Counted from the stretch's first letter, positions 10,195 through 19,518 are shown. The stretch: 64,000 nucleotides of DNA from Nocardiopsis sp. CNR-923 (GCF_001942255.1 NZ_MKKC01000061.1:1-64000), one strand, 5' to 3'. Notes: generated from the sequence alone by a model not told the origin. A program made the numbers and translations.

Positions 10195-11299
10195 ATGTCC
10201 CCCCGACCTCTCCCGTTGCTGTTCACCGACGACCCCGCCCTGCTCGACGACCTCCGCCGGCTGGCCACAGCCGCCTCCGTGGAGGTCGCCGTCGCCCGCT
10301 CGGCGGACCAGGCACGCCGCTCGTGGTCGCGCGCTCCCCTGGTCGTCGTCGGCGCCGACCTGGCCCGCTCGGGCACGCCGCCGCATCCGCGCGCCGTGAC
10401 CGTGGCGCGGCGCCCGGGCCCGGAGAGGCCGACGGGACCGCCGGGAGCGGACCACGCGGGGACACACCGGAGTCCACCCGACCGCTCCTGCGTCTGCCCG
10501 AGGACGAGCCCGCGCTCATGGACCTGCTCGTCGACGCCGCCGCGCGGGGTGATCCTCCGCGCCCGCGGTCGCGGTCATGGGCGGACGGGGCGGCGCCGGG
10601 GCGAGCCTCACGGCGGTGGCCATCGCTCTGGCCGGAGCGCGCGCCGACCGGGACACCGCGCTCCTGGACGCGGACCCTCTCGGCTGCGGACCCGACGTCT
10701 ACCTGGGCTGCGACCTCGGTGCCCCCGTGGACCCCGGTCACCGAACCAGCTGGGACGACCTCCTCCGACGCGACGGTCGGGTCCACTGGCGCGACCTGCG
10801 TGCCGGGCTGCCCGGAACCCGTGGCGTGTCGGTGCTGACCTGGGCCCGAGGCCCCGGTTCAGCCGACCACGACGCGCTGCCGCCCCGCGCGGCCGACGCC
10901 GCCCTGGACTCCGCCCGGCGCGGCACGGGGCTGGTCGTGGTCGATCTCCCGCGCTCCTTCGCTCCCGCCACCACCGGTTTCCTCAACCGTGCCGACCGCG
11001 CCTACCTCGTGGTTCCGGCCGACGTGCCCTCGGTCGTGGCCGCCTCCCGCGTGGTCCCCCGGTTGCTGTCCGAGGCGCCGGGAGCGGGGGCGGTCGTGGT
11101 CGGCGCCCGTGGAGAACTCTCGGCGGACGTCGTCGCGCAGACCCTGGGGCTGCCCCTCGCCGCCGACCTGCCCCGGGAACCGGGACTCGCCCGCATCCTC
11201 GCCGCCGGCCGGGCGCCTGCCCGGAGCCACAGGTCACCCCTCGCCCGGTTCGCGGACCGTGTCGTGTCCGAACTGCCCGCACCGGAGCGTGTCCGGTGA
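10195..11299 (+). CDS. ssd: Septum-site-determining / CpaE-like protein of the Tad locus (two frame breaks)
   Basis: MinD-superfamily-like protein that precedes tadA in actinobacterial Tad loci (Rv3660c/Ssd type). The N-terminus MSPRPLPLLFTDDPALLDD is in one frame. LLRLPEDEPALMDLLVDAA is in a second. The ATPase-like part beginning VMGGRGGAGASLTAVAIAL, a deviant Walker A with no lysine in the normal GKT position, is in a third. Two single-base losses (one between about 10405 and 10470, one in a C run near 10563) explain this, and the total length is two short of a multiple of three. The C-terminus overlaps the tadA GTG (GTGA). Expected role: localisation of the Tad machine or an effect on septation. 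Confidence 0.75.
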
Positions 11300-12447
11300 G
11301 CGCCCTCCTGGAGGCGGTCCGCGACCGCCTGGTCGGGTCAGGCGACCCGGTGAGCCCGGCGAGCGTCTCGGCGGCGCTGCGCGCGGAGGGAGGTGTGCTG
11401 GGCGACGCGGAGCTGTTGTCGCTGACCCGACGGCTCGCGGCGGAGCTGTCCGGAGCGGGCCCGCTGGAGGAGCTGATGCACTCGGGGGTCACCGATATCC
11501 TCGTCAACGGCCCGGACGAGGTGTGGGTCGACGACGGACACGGTCTACGGCGGACCGGGGTCCGCTTCGCCTCAGCCGAGGAGGTGCGCCGACTCGCCCA
11601 ACGGCTGGCCGCCCAGGCGGGACGGAGGCTGGACACGGCAGTCCCCTACACCGACGCGCACCTTCCGTCCGGGGCGCGGCTCCACGCGGTGCTGCCGCCC
11701 GTGGCGCCGGAGGGCGCGTGCGTGTCCCTACGGCTCCCGCCGAGGCGGGTGTTCGGCCTGGACCGGCTGGTCGGGTGCGGAACGCTGACCCCCCGCGGAG
11801 CCGCGCTCCTGCGCGCCCTGGTGTCAGCACGTGTTCCGCTCCTGGTCAGCGGTGGCACGGGGACGGGCAAGACCACGCTCCTGTCCTGCCTCCTCTCACT
11901 CGTGAGCCGGGCGGAACGCCTGGTCCTGGCCGAGGACTCCCCGGAACTGCGGCCCGAACACCCGCACGTGGTCCGGCTCCTGACGCGTCCGGCCAACATC
12001 GAGGGGAGCGGCGAGGTCCCGCTCTCCGTGCTGGTGCGCCAAGCGCTGCGGATGCGCCCGGACCGCCTGGTGGTCGGGGAGGTGCGCGGGCCGGAGATCG
12101 TGGCGCTCCTGGCGGCCATGAACACCGGTCACGACGGGGGTATGAGCAGTCTGCACGCCAACGGCGCCGAGGACGTTCCGGCCAGGGTCGAGGCGCTGGG
12201 CTGTGCCGCCGGCCTCGGCCGCGAAGCGGTGCACAGCCAGCTGGCGGCCACCCGTGCGCTCGTGGTCCACCTCGTCCGCGACTCCGGGGTCCGGCGGTTC
12301 GCCGAGGTCAGGGCGCTGTGTCGTGGAGACGACGGTCTGGTGGGCGCCGTCCCCGTCGTCGACTTCGCGTCGGACGGAACGTGCCAGGAGTATCCCCACG
12401 TGACGGAGTTGATCGGTCGGGTGGGCGAGGGGTGGCGGAGCACATGA
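11296..12447 (+). CDS. tadA: TadA family secretion ATPase
   Basis: A 383-residue type II/IV secretion ATPase of the CpaF/TadA class, which powers pilus assembly. Walker A is SGGTGTGKTT (around residue 185), the Asp-box region AEDSPELRPEHPHVVRL, the Walker B-like region RMRPDRLVVGEVRG and the His-box MNTGHDGGMSSLHAN. The N-terminal domain has the family signature VTDILVNGPDEVWVD. GTG at 11296 overlaps the ssd stop; the stop overlaps the next ATG at 12444. All are signs of a translationally coupled operon. Confidence 0.92.
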   Translation: MSALLEAVRDRLVGSGDPVSPASVSAALRAEGGVLGDAELLSLTRRLAAELSGAGPLEELMHSGVTDILVNGPDEVWVDDGHGLRRTGVRFASAEEVRRLAQRLAAQAGRRLDTAVPYTDAHLPSGARLHAVLPPVAPEGACVSLRLPPRRVFGLDRLVGCGTLTPRGAALLRALVSARVPLLVSGGTGTGKTTLLSCLLSLVSRAERLVLAEDSPELRPEHPHVVRLLTRPANIEGSGEVPLSVLVRQALRMRPDRLVVGEVRGPEIVALLAAMNTGHDGGMSSLHANGAEDVPARVEALGCAAGLGREAVHSQLAATRALVVHLVRDSGVRRFAEVRALCRGDDGLVGAVPVVDFASDGTCQEYPHVTELIGRVGEGWRST

Positions 12448-13279
12448 CCGTCCTGTTGGTGTGCCTGGTCTCGTTGGTGCTGCTGGGACTGCCACTCGGT
12501 GCGAACCGGGCTCGCCTGGTACGTCTGTGCCCGTCGCCGGGCACGGCAGGGACGGAGGTCTCGTGGACGCAGCCTGCCCGACCGAGCGACGCGAGGCCCG
12601 ACGTCGGGGGGCTCCGCGGTCGGGTACGGCGGCACGCTGGGGCTCGCGGCCGGGGGAGGGACTCCTGACGGGTGCGGCCCGACGGTGGATCCGGATTGCG
12701 GCGCACCGCCGCGAGAGGGCCCGGCGCCGCCGCGCGGTGATCGTCCTCTGCCGGGTCCTGGCCACCGAGTTGCGCGCTGGGCAGCCACCCGACGAGGCAC
12801 TGCTCGTGTCCGTGGCGGAGGCGGGTCCCCCGGTGGAGGGGGTCGTCGACGTCCCCTCGATGCGCGCCGTCGCCGCAGACGACCCCGATCTGTGGGCACT
12901 GACCTACCTGGCGGTCTGCTGGGAGGTGTCCGCTGAGACCGGCGCCGGACTGGCGCAGGTCGTGGACGCCCTGGCCGCGGAGGTGACGGACCACGAGGAG
13001 CGGCGGGCGGAGATCGCGGCCAGAACCGCCGGACCGCGGACCACGGCGCTCGTCCTGGGCGGCCTGCCCTTGGTGGGGGTGCTGATGTCGGTCGGGCTGG
13101 GCGGATCCCCGGTGGAGTTCCTGTTCACCACGCCGCTCGGCGCCGCCTGCCTCGTGGGCGGGGTGATCCTCGACCTGCTCGGGACCTGGTGGACGTCGTG
13201 CATGGTGCGCCGTGCCGTGGGCTCGGCCGAGGGCAGGGCGAGGGAGAAGCCCAGGCCATCTGGGGCAGTCAGGGCGTAG
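12444..13279 (+). CDS. tadB: TadB-like type II secretion system F protein (frame break between about 12560 and 12660)
   Basis: Membrane platform protein of the Tad system. The N-terminal hydrophobic helix MTVLLVCLVSLVLLGLPLG is in one frame. The cytoplasmic GspF-like domain (RRAVIVLCRVLATELRAGQPP, then WALTYLAVCWEVSAETGAGLAQV) and the two C-terminal helices (TTALVLGGLPLVGVLMSVGLG and GAACLVGGVILDLLGTWW) are in another. The length is one base short of a multiple of three. ATG at 12444 overlaps the tadA stop by four bases. Works with TadA and TadC at the inner membrane. Confidence 0.78.
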
Positions 13280-13401
13280 GCCGTGCCCGACCCGCCCGCG
13301 CGGCCCCGGCGTCGCGAACGCCCGGGGACCGCCCAGAGAGATTGGGCCGCACGTGACCGCGGGTGATGTGGTGTGACAGCTGAGTGAAAGGTAGGGGTCC
13401 A

Positions 13402-14109
13402 GTGCTCGCGTTGATCACCGTGGTCCTCGGGACCGCCGCCGTCTGGGTCCTCATGGGTGGCGACCAAGCCCGTCGCCTCCGAGGACCGCGTCCACTTCCG
13501 GTTCGCTCGACGACGTCGATGCGCCGACCAGCGCTGGTCCTGGCCTGTCTTCTTGGCGTGGGCGCCTCGATCGCGGTGTTCGGGCCCGTGGGCGCGGTGG
13601 TGGCGGTGGGGGTCTGCGCGGGGCTGTGGGTGCGCGGCCGTCGTGCCCGCGTCCGCGGCACGACCCTGCCGGTGACGGCCGACCTCCCCGTGGTGGTCGG
13701 TCTGCTCGCCGCCGGGGTCCGCGCCGGAGGGACGGTGCCGGCCTGTCTGACCGCCGTGGCCCGCTCCACGCGGGGCAGGCTGGGTGAGGAGTTGGCCGCG
13801 GTCGCGCACCGGCTTCGTCTGGGCGCCGACCCCGCCACCGCGTGGCGGAACCCTGCCCTGCCCGCGCCGCTGGCCGCCGTCGGCCGTGACCTCGCGCGGG
13901 CGGCCGACACCGGCGCCCCGGTCGCCGACCTGTTGGACCGACACGTGGCGGACCTGCGACGCGCGCTGCGCGCGGAGGCCCTGGCCCGCATGGAGCGCCT
14001 CGGGGTCTTGGTGGTGGCCCCGCTGGGCTTGTGCTTCCTCCCCGCTTTCGTGCTCATCGGCATCGTCCCCATGGCCGCGGAACTCCTGACCGGTGCGCTC
14101 GGCGCCTGA
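13402..14109 (+). CDS. tadC: TadC-like type II secretion system F protein
   Basis: A 235-residue membrane protein with N-terminal helices (VLALITVVLGTAAVWVLMG, then PALVLACLLGVGASIAVFG and GAVVAVGVCAGLWV), a GspF-type helical domain (TADLPVVVGLLAAGVRAGG, AVGRDLARAADTGAPVADL) and a C-terminal helix LGVLVVAPLGLCFLPAFVL. GTG at 13402 is favoured by GGTAGGGG upstream; an in-frame GTG at 13384 adds six residues. Last plus-strand gene of the Tad cluster, where it meets the oppositely oriented pilin-like genes. Confidence 0.85.
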   Translation: MLALITVVLGTAAVWVLMGGDQARRLRGPRPLPVRSTTSMRRPALVLACLLGVGASIAVFGPVGAVVAVGVCAGLWVRGRRARVRGTTLPVTADLPVVVGLLAAGVRAGGTVPACLTAVARSTRGRLGEELAAVAHRLRLGADPATAWRNPALPAPLAAVGRDLARAADTGAPVADLLDRHVADLRRALRAEALARMERLGVLVVAPLGLCFLPAFVLIGIVPMAAELLTGALGA

Positions 14110-14228
14110 GGGCCTCCCGGCCACCGCGGCGGAGGCTCACCGTCGGCGCGCCCTCCAGTGCGCGCTGGCACCGGCGGCGAGGCGAGCGCCGCCGGCGTGC
14201 TCGTACGGCACGTCGGAGCGGAGCCAGG

Positions 14229-14666
14229 TCAGGTCTCGTCCTCGCACAACCCGTCGATGACGTCGTCGAGGACGAGTGTGCGGTCGCGCGTGGACATCAG
14301 GGTGAGTTCCTTGAGCGCGGGACGTGTGTCGACCCTGGTCCCCCGTGCCCCCTCCACCACGCACACCCGCATGCAGTGCTGGGTGGTGGGCTGCCAGAAG
14401 TCGCGTTGATCGATGGGCGCGATGCCGTAGACCGTGGCCGGGTACCGCTGCGGCCTGCTCGGGGAGTACCACCGCTGGACCCGGGCGAGCACGAAACCGG
14501 TGATGAGGGAGTCGAACACCCCGCCCTTCGCGAGGTCGGTCACCGCCTCGCGGTTTCCCTCGGTGCAGCACTCGTCGCAGCAGGCCAACTCCGCCCGCAG
14601 CAGCCATCGGGCACGCGCATGACTCACCTCGGAGTTCTTGAGCTTGCTCGGGTGTCGGTGTCCCAT
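14229..14666 (-). CDS. Conserved-looking hypothetical protein with CCDECC motif
   Basis: A 145-residue protein starting MGHRHPSKLKNSEVSHARARW. Cysteines cluster at CCDECCTEGNRE, with two more in CMRVCVVEG. No signal peptide or membrane segment. The amino-acid balance (few Pro/Arg runs, many aliphatic residues) is that of a real gene. I do not recognise the family. It lies inside the Tad locus and overlaps the end of the tadG-like gene by 43 bases on the same strand. The atypical tail of that gene may mean a missing base shortens it in reality. The Cys pattern could bind a metal. Confidence 0.6.
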   Translation of the reverse strand: MGHRHPSKLKNSEVSHARARWLLRAELACCDECCTEGNREAVTDLAKGGVFDSLITGFVLARVQRWYSPSRPQRYPATVYGIAPIDQRDFWQPTTQHCMRVCVVEGARGTRVDTRPALKELTLMSTRDRTLVLDDVIDGLCEDET

Positions 14667-15088
14667 ACGTCAGCAGGGTACGGCCTCGTCCGTGCGCTGC
14701 TGGCGGAGCGCGGCGCAGGCTCGCCCACGCCAGCGGGGTTCGGCGGATCCGTGGCCGGTCCGGCTCGGGACCGCGCGGTGACGGGCCGGTCGAGCACGGC
14801 GGAGCGGACCGACACCTCCACCTCGACGGTGGCCCCGGTGACGGCGCACGCGTCGAGTGAGCCGCCGTTGGCCTCGGCTGTGGAACGTCCCAGGGCGCAG
14901 GCGTTCTCAGTTCCGTGGACCGCCTCGGTGGCCGCAGCCAGCGCGGCCAGATCGGCGGCGGTGGCGGCCCGGTCGCGGTCGAGGCGTACGGCGGCCGTGT
15001 GGAGGACCGCGAGGGCGGCCAGCATGAGCAGCGCGCACAGGCCCACCGTCCAGACGGTGGCGGAGCCGGTGTCGGAGCGGACGTCCAC
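14624..15088 (-). CDS. TadG-like / Rv3654c-like secreted or membrane protein
   Basis: A 154-residue protein beginning VDVRSDTGSATVWTVGLC at the GTG at 15088, two bases after the tadE-like stop. One N-terminal hydrophobic helix (WTVGLCALLMLAALAVLH) follows a short polar leader, as in Rv3654c-type proteins with the helicase/TadE/TadG-like layout. The segment AAVRLDRDRAATAADLAALAAA is typical of the TadG N-terminal domain. The last 45 residues look out of frame (Arg/Ser/Pro-rich) and may be an artefact. Confidence 0.7.
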   Translation of the reverse strand: MDVRSDTGSATVWTVGLCALLMLAALAVLHTAAVRLDRDRAATAADLAALAAATEAVHGTENACALGRSTAEANGGSLDACAVTGATVEVEVSVRSAVLDRPVTARSRAGPATDPPNPAGVGEPAPRSASSARTRPYPADVWDTDTRASSRTPR

Positions 15089-15090
15089 GA

Positions 15091-15432
15091 TCAGGCTCCC
15101 GGTTCCAGGGGCACGGCCGCGGTCCCGGACACCTCGACCGGGGGAGCCGCCGCCGGACCCCACCGGAGCTCGGCCCGGACGGTCACCCGTGCCATCCCCG
15201 CGTCCTCCGTGAGGTGAACCTCGGCGGTGTCGGGAGCGGCGGAGAGCGCGAGCTCCCGCGCCCTCTCGTCGGTCTCGCCCCGGGCCAGCGCACGGGCGCC
15301 CAGCCGCGCCGCGTCGGCGCAGGACAGACGGGCGGCGGCCACCGAGACGCCGCCGAGCAGGAGGGCCAGGACGAGCAGCAACGACGGCAGCACCATCGCG
15401 GTCTCCGCGGTGACCGAGCCCCGGTCAGACAC
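15091..15432 (-). CDS. TadE-like pseudopilin
   Basis: A 113-residue protein beginning MSDRGSVTAETAMVLPSLLLV. The RGSVTAETA segment followed by a hydrophobic helix is the prepilin-like signature of TadE/TadF proteins. The E five residues into the processed helix is the residue expected after a G-cleavage site. GTG start at 15432 overlaps the DUF4244 stop by eight bases. Predicted minor pseudopilin of the Tad apparatus. Confidence 0.85.
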   Translation of the reverse strand: MSDRGSVTAETAMVLPSLLLVLALLLGGVSVAAARLSCADAARLGARALARGETDERARELALSAAPDTAEVHLTEDAGMARVTVRAELRWGPAAAPPVEVSGTAAVPLEPGA

Positions 15433-15619
15433 CGGAGCCCAGCGCGTCGACGACGAGGGCGGTGAGGACCTCGTTCACCGTTTCACTGGTCAAGATGGCG
15501 TACAGGACACCCGCGAACGCGACCGCGGAGACCGTGCACAGAGCGTACTCGGCCGTGCTCATTCCGTGGTCGTCGGCGGGTGCGAACAGGGGGGCGATCA
15601 GGCGTGTGACGACAGGCAT
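15425..15619 (-). CDS. DUF4244 Flp-pilin-like small protein
   Basis: A 64-residue protein, MPVVTRLIAPLFAPADDHG followed by MSTAEYALCTVSAVAFAGV. This DHGMSTAEYALxT motif plus one hydrophobic helix is the DUF4244 family, which occupies the Flp major-pilin position in actinobacterial Tad loci. GGGAGG stands 4 bases before the ATG at 15619. First gene of the minus-strand pilin operon. Confidence 0.88.
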   Translation of the reverse strand: MPVVTRLIAPLFAPADDHGMSTAEYALCTVSAVAFAGVLYAILTSETVNEVLTALVVDALGSGV

Positions 15620-15712
15620 GGGACCTCCCGGAACTCAGGGGTCGACGGAACGTCGTCCCTCCGCCACCAGGGTCCGCCGCCCAGGGGCCGTGCGGAAGGC
15701 CCATCCCCAGCC

Positions 15713-15721
15713 TGTGGACAA
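15713..15721 (-). promoter_or_regulatory. DnaA box TTGTCCACA upstream of the pilin-like operon
   Basis: Plus strand reads TGTGGACAA. It lies about 95 bases upstream of the DUF4244 start, mirroring the box upstream of ssd at 10109. Confidence 0.5.
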
Positions 15722-15877
15722 CCGCCCGCCCGACTGACGCGGACATAAACCGCGAAGCGTCGACGTCGTCATGGTCGAGGACGGATGAGCCCCACTGACG
15801 GGAGGGTCGGACCGCCCGCCCGAGGGCCGCGACATCGCGTTGGCCGCCCGCCCCGCGGACACGGAGGGCGCGACGCC

Positions 15878-15894
15878 GTCCACAGGCTGTGGAC
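15878..15894. promoter_or_regulatory. GTCCACAG-G-CTGTGGAC double half-site
   Basis: Eight-base arms around one base; each arm has the TCCACA core of a DnaA box. It is just beyond the 3' end of the helicase gene. Confidence 0.4.
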
Positions 15895-15971
15895 GGGATC
15901 GGCCCCGCCCGCTCACCGCCGGCCCGGCCCTTCGCCCCAGACGAGCCGGGCCCCCACCCCGACACCCGGAT

Positions 15972-18266
15972 TCACCCCTCGCCCCCCGCGAGGACCTCGT
16001 CCAGCAGCCGCAGGGCGCCGGACTTGCTCAGCGGCTCGTTCCCGGTCCCGCACTTGGGCGACTGGACGCACGACGGGCACCCCTGGTCGCACTCGCAGTC
16101 GGCGATCACGTCGCGGGTCGCGGCGAGCCACTGGCGCGCCGCCGCGAAGCCGCGCTCGGCGAACCCCGCACCACCCTGGTACCCGTCGTAGACGAAGACC
16201 GTCAGCCGTCCCGTGTCGGTGTGCACCGCCGTGGACACCCCGCCGATGTCCGACCGGTCGCAGGTGGCCAGCAGCGGCAACAATCCGATCGAGGCGTGCT
16301 CCGCCGCGTGCGCCGCGCCCAGGAGCCCCACGTCCGCGTCGCGCAGCCGGTCCTCCCCCTCACGCGGCAGCGTCCACCACACGGCGCGGGTGTGCAGCGT
16401 CCGTTCCGGCAGGTCCAGGGGCTGCTCACCCAGGACCGACCCCGTGCGCACGTCCCGCTTGAGGAAGCCCACCACCTGGCGGACCACCTCGACCTCACCG
16501 AAGTACACGGTCGCCCCGCTCGGCCAGGTCTGCCGCCTCCGGACCGAGGTGACCGTGATGTCCGTCGTGTCCCTCGCCCAGGTGCTGTACGGCGGCTCGG
16601 CGCCGTGCACGAGGGCCACGCCCTCCTCCAAGTCGAGGTCGTCGACGAGGAATGTCGACCCCTGGTGCAGGTACACCGCCCCGGGGTGCACCATGCCGTG
16701 CGCCGCGGCCTCGTCGATCTCCCCGAGCAACTGCCCACTGCCCGTGTCGACGATCCGCACGGGCGGCCCGCCCGACCCACGGATATCGGCCAGGTCACTC
16801 GCGCGTTCGTTACTCGTCCAGAACCAGCCTCTCGGGCGCTTCCTCAACAATTTTCCGTCGACGAGTTCGCCGAGCAGCTCCTCCGTCGTCGAGCCGAACA
16901 AGGCGAAGTCGTCCGGCGTGATCGGCAGCTCCTGGGCGGCCGCGCACAGGTGTGGACCGAGGATGTGGGGGTTTTCCGGATCAAGGACCGTCGCCTCTAC
17001 GGACTGACCGAAAATGGCCTGCGGGTGGTGGGCGAGGTACGTGTCCAGCGGGTCGTCGCGGGCGATGAACACCGCCAGCGCCTCCACGCCGCGCCGCCCC
17101 GCGCGCCCCGCCTGCTGCCACAGCGAGGCCAGTGTCCCCGGCCACCCCGCGATGAGCACCGCGTCCAGACCGCTGATGTCCACCCCGAGTTCGAGGGCGT
17201 TGGTGGTGGCCAGGCCGAGGATCCTCCCCGTGCGCAGCGACTCCTCCAACTCCCGCCGTTCCGCGGCGAGGTAACCGCCCCGGTAGGCGGCCACGCGCGC
17301 GGCGAGGCCGTGTTCACCGCTCTCGGACAGCAGTCGCTGCGCGGTCATCGCGACGACCTCGGCCCCCTGCCGGGACCGCACGAACACGAGCGTGCGCACC
17401 CCGTCCCGCACCAGGTCGGCGAGCATCTCCGCGGCCTGCGACGAGGCCGTCCTACGCACCGGAGCACCGTGCTCGCCCGTCAGTTCGGTCAGCTCCGGCT
17501 CGACCAGCGCCACGGACATCCCCGCGCGCGGCGAACCGTCCTCCGTGACCGCCGTGACCGGCACCCCCGTCAGCCGGCCCGCGCTCTCGGCCGGGCTCCC
17601 CGACGTGGCCGAGGCCAGCACGAACACCGGCGCGGAGCGGTAGCGGGCGCAGATCCGGCGCAGCCGCCGCAGGATCAGCGCGACGTGCGAACCGAACACG
17701 CCCCGGTACCGGTGCGCCTCGTCGATCACCACGTAGCGCAGCCTGCGCAGCACGCGCGCCCACGCTCCGTGGCGGGGCAGGAGACCGTGGTGCAGCATGT
17801 CCGGATTGGTCAGCACGTAGTTGGCGTGCTCGCGGACCCAGGAGCGCTCCTCGGGCGACGTGTCACCGTCGTACACGGCCGCGCGCACGTCCGGAAGACC
17901 CAGGTCCGATATCCACCGCAGTTGGTCCTGGGCCAGCGCCTTGGTCGGGGAGAGATACAGCACCGTTCCGCCCGCGTCGATCGCGTCCACCGCGGGCATA
18001 AGGAAGGCAAGTGACTTTCCCGAGGCGGTACCCGTGGCTATGATCACATCACTGCCCGAGCGTACGAGGTCGGCGGCTGCGGCCTGGTGGGACCACGGAC
18101 CCGTGATCCCCCGCTCCGCGAGGCGTTCGACGAGGTGGGGCGCGGTCCACGCCGGCCAGTCCCCGCTCACCCCGTCGCCCGGCGCCACATGCTCGATATG
18201 GGTCACCCGCGGGTACCGGGTATCGTCACGCCACACACCGGGGAGCACGGGCTCCGATCGCCTCAT
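15972..18266 (-). CDS. DEAD/DEAH-box helicase with DUF1998 zinc cluster (MrfA-like)
   Basis: SF2 helicase of 764 residues. Q-motif and Walker A are near the N-terminus (SHQAAAADLVRSG, ATGTASGKS). Other motifs are YLSPTKALAQDQ, the Walker B DEAH in YVVIDEAHRYRG, SATSGSP (motif III) and the motif VI region QQAGRAGRRG. The C-terminal DUF1998 domain has four cysteines in CECDQGCPSCVQSPKCG, as in the B. subtilis mitomycin-repair helicase MrfA. ATG at 18266 is chosen because GGAGGGG is six bases upstream; a GTG at 18338 is in frame but has no ribosome binding site. The gene neighbours the Tad cluster in many actinobacteria (Rv3649 type). Likely role: DNA repair. Confidence 0.9.
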   Translation of the reverse strand: MRRSEPVLPGVWRDDTRYPRVTHIEHVAPGDGVSGDWPAWTAPHLVERLAERGITGPWSHQAAAADLVRSGSDVIIATGTASGKSLAFLMPAVDAIDAGGTVLYLSPTKALAQDQLRWISDLGLPDVRAAVYDGDTSPEERSWVREHANYVLTNPDMLHHGLLPRHGAWARVLRRLRYVVIDEAHRYRGVFGSHVALILRRLRRICARYRSAPVFVLASATSGSPAESAGRLTGVPVTAVTEDGSPRAGMSVALVEPELTELTGEHGAPVRRTASSQAAEMLADLVRDGVRTLVFVRSRQGAEVVAMTAQRLLSESGEHGLAARVAAYRGGYLAAERRELEESLRTGRILGLATTNALELGVDISGLDAVLIAGWPGTLASLWQQAGRAGRRGVEALAVFIARDDPLDTYLAHHPQAIFGQSVEATVLDPENPHILGPHLCAAAQELPITPDDFALFGSTTEELLGELVDGKLLRKRPRGWFWTSNERASDLADIRGSGGPPVRIVDTGSGQLLGEIDEAAAHGMVHPGAVYLHQGSTFLVDDLDLEEGVALVHGAEPPYSTWARDTTDITVTSVRRRQTWPSGATVYFGEVEVVRQVVGFLKRDVRTGSVLGEQPLDLPERTLHTRAVWWTLPREGEDRLRDADVGLLGAAHAAEHASIGLLPLLATCDRSDIGGVSTAVHTDTGRLTVFVYDGYQGGAGFAERGFAAARQWLAATRDVIADCECDQGCPSCVQSPKCGTGNEPLSKSGALRLLDEVLAGGEG

Positions 18267-18507
18267 CCGAGACCCCTCCTCACTGGACACGTTGGACACG
18301 TTCCCGACCCACGATCCTCCCGACGAGGGTTGCGACACCGACCGACATCGGTTTCAGTGTGGCATCCGGGGGAAGAGTGGCGCGGTGTCACCGTTTTTCT
18401 GCGCATCGCAGGAAGACGCACTCTGTACCCGTGGTTGAATGCGTGCTGGTGGGGTAACGCCCGGCAGAGACCATTCGCGTTATACGCGGTTCGGCGCTGG
18501 AGGACTA

Positions 18508-18855
18508 GTGGACCTGAAGCTTGATCATTACACCGAGGGCGACACCGAGATCGTCGTCGTTGAGGGTGAGATCGATGTCTATACCGCGCCCCGGCTCCGC
18601 GAGCTGCTGATCGACCTGGTCAACAAGGGCAACTTCCACCTCGTGGTCAACATGGAGAAGGTGGAGTTCCTGGACTCGACGGGCCTCGGCGTGCTCGTGG
18701 GCGGGCTCAAGCGCGTTCGCGCCCACGATGGGACGCTCGACCTGGTCTGCACCCAGGAGCGCATCCTCAAGATCTTCCGGATCACCGGCCTGACCAAGGT
18801 GTTCGGCATCCACGACTCGGTGCAGAAGGCCATCGACAAGCGTTCCTCGAAGTAG
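18508..18855 (+). CDS. bldG: BldG anti-anti-sigma factor
   Basis: STAS-domain protein of 115 residues, very close to S. coelicolor BldG, which is needed for aerial hyphae and antibiotic production. The phosphorylation motif is [18 protein letters not shown] with Ser57. The C-terminal [16 protein letters not shown] block is diagnostic. GTG at 18508 has GGAGG four bases upstream. Immediately upstream is an 18266-18507 divergent region. It is followed by its partner anti-sigma ATPase 13 bases later. Confidence 0.95.
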   Translation: MDLKLDHYTEGDTEIVVVEGEIDVYTAPRLRELLIDLVNKGNFHLVVNMEKVEFLDSTGLGVLVGGLKRVRAHDGTLDLVCTQERILKIFRITGLTKVFGIHDSVQKAIDKRSSK

Positions 18856-18868
18856 CCCAGAGCGAGCG

Positions 18869-19411
18869 ATGGCAACCATCACGCTCACGATCAGCGCGCT
18901 TCCGGCCCACGTGCGGACGGCGCGGCTCATGGCCGCGACCGTCGCACGGCGGGCCGGTATCGCCGCGACGGCGATCGACGAGATCAGGTTGGCGGTCGGT
19001 GAGGCGTGTTCCCGGGCGGTGGCCGCGCACAAGCTGCACTGTCCGACGCAGCCGATCCTGCTACAGCTGATCGACGGCGCCGGGACGGCGTCGGCCGCCG
19101 ACGGCCGTGCGTCGGGCCGCGTCCCGGGCGTCAACGGCAACCCCGCGCAGCGCTTCGAGGTCGTCGTCTCCGACCGCGCTCCGGCCAAGGACGCGCACGA
19201 GTCGACCGACCGCCCCCTGCTCGACGGGCTCTTCCTCGACGGGGACGACACCCCGCCCGGCGGGATCTCGGGGTTCTCCCCGGGGCTGGGTCTGGCGGTG
19301 ATCACCGGCCTCGCGGACGAGGTGCGGATCGACCCCTCCGACCAGGGCACGATCGTACGGATGAGCTGGCCGGTGGCGGCGGAGCGGTCACCCGACCCCA
19401 GCTCGAACTAG
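18869..19411 (+). CDS. BldG-partner anti-sigma factor, RsbW-like ATPase
   Basis: A 180-residue HATPase-fold protein (SCO3548 type), encoded just after bldG. Motifs: N-box-like AIDEIRLAVGEACSRAVAAH, then a variable insert (about residues 70-105), then GFSPGLGLAVITGLADEVR (G2 box), and a C-terminal strand. In Streptomyces this protein binds and phosphorylates BldG. ATG at 18869 has GAGCGAG upstream. Confidence 0.88.
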   Translation: MATITLTISALPAHVRTARLMAATVARRAGIAATAIDEIRLAVGEACSRAVAAHKLHCPTQPILLQLIDGAGTASAADGRASGRVPGVNGNPAQRFEVVVSDRAPAKDAHESTDRPLLDGLFLDGDDTPPGGISGFSPGLGLAVITGLADEVRIDPSDQGTIVRMSWPVAAERSPDPSSN

Positions 19412-19425
19412 GCCACGGGACTCAT

Positions 19426-19452
19426 GGGGGCGCCTCCTGACGGGGCGCCCCC
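19426..19452. terminator. Bidirectional hairpin between anti-sigma and marP
   Basis: Arms GGGGGCGCC and GGCGCCCCC around a 9-base loop between two convergent genes. Confidence 0.7.
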
Positions 19453-19518
19453 TGTCGTGTCCGCGCCGAGCGGCACGGGCGCCGCCGTGGGCACGCGGGT
19501 CCTCTCCGGGCCGACGCG

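Larger units (their letters stand above)
15620..15971. other. Intergenic region with DnaA-box motifs
   Basis: Contains the presumed promoter of the DUF4244 operon and the 3' flank of the helicase gene. It carries a consensus DnaA box on the minus strand (15713-15721) and a near-palindromic double half-site at 15878-15894. No gene is supported. Confidence 0.55.
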
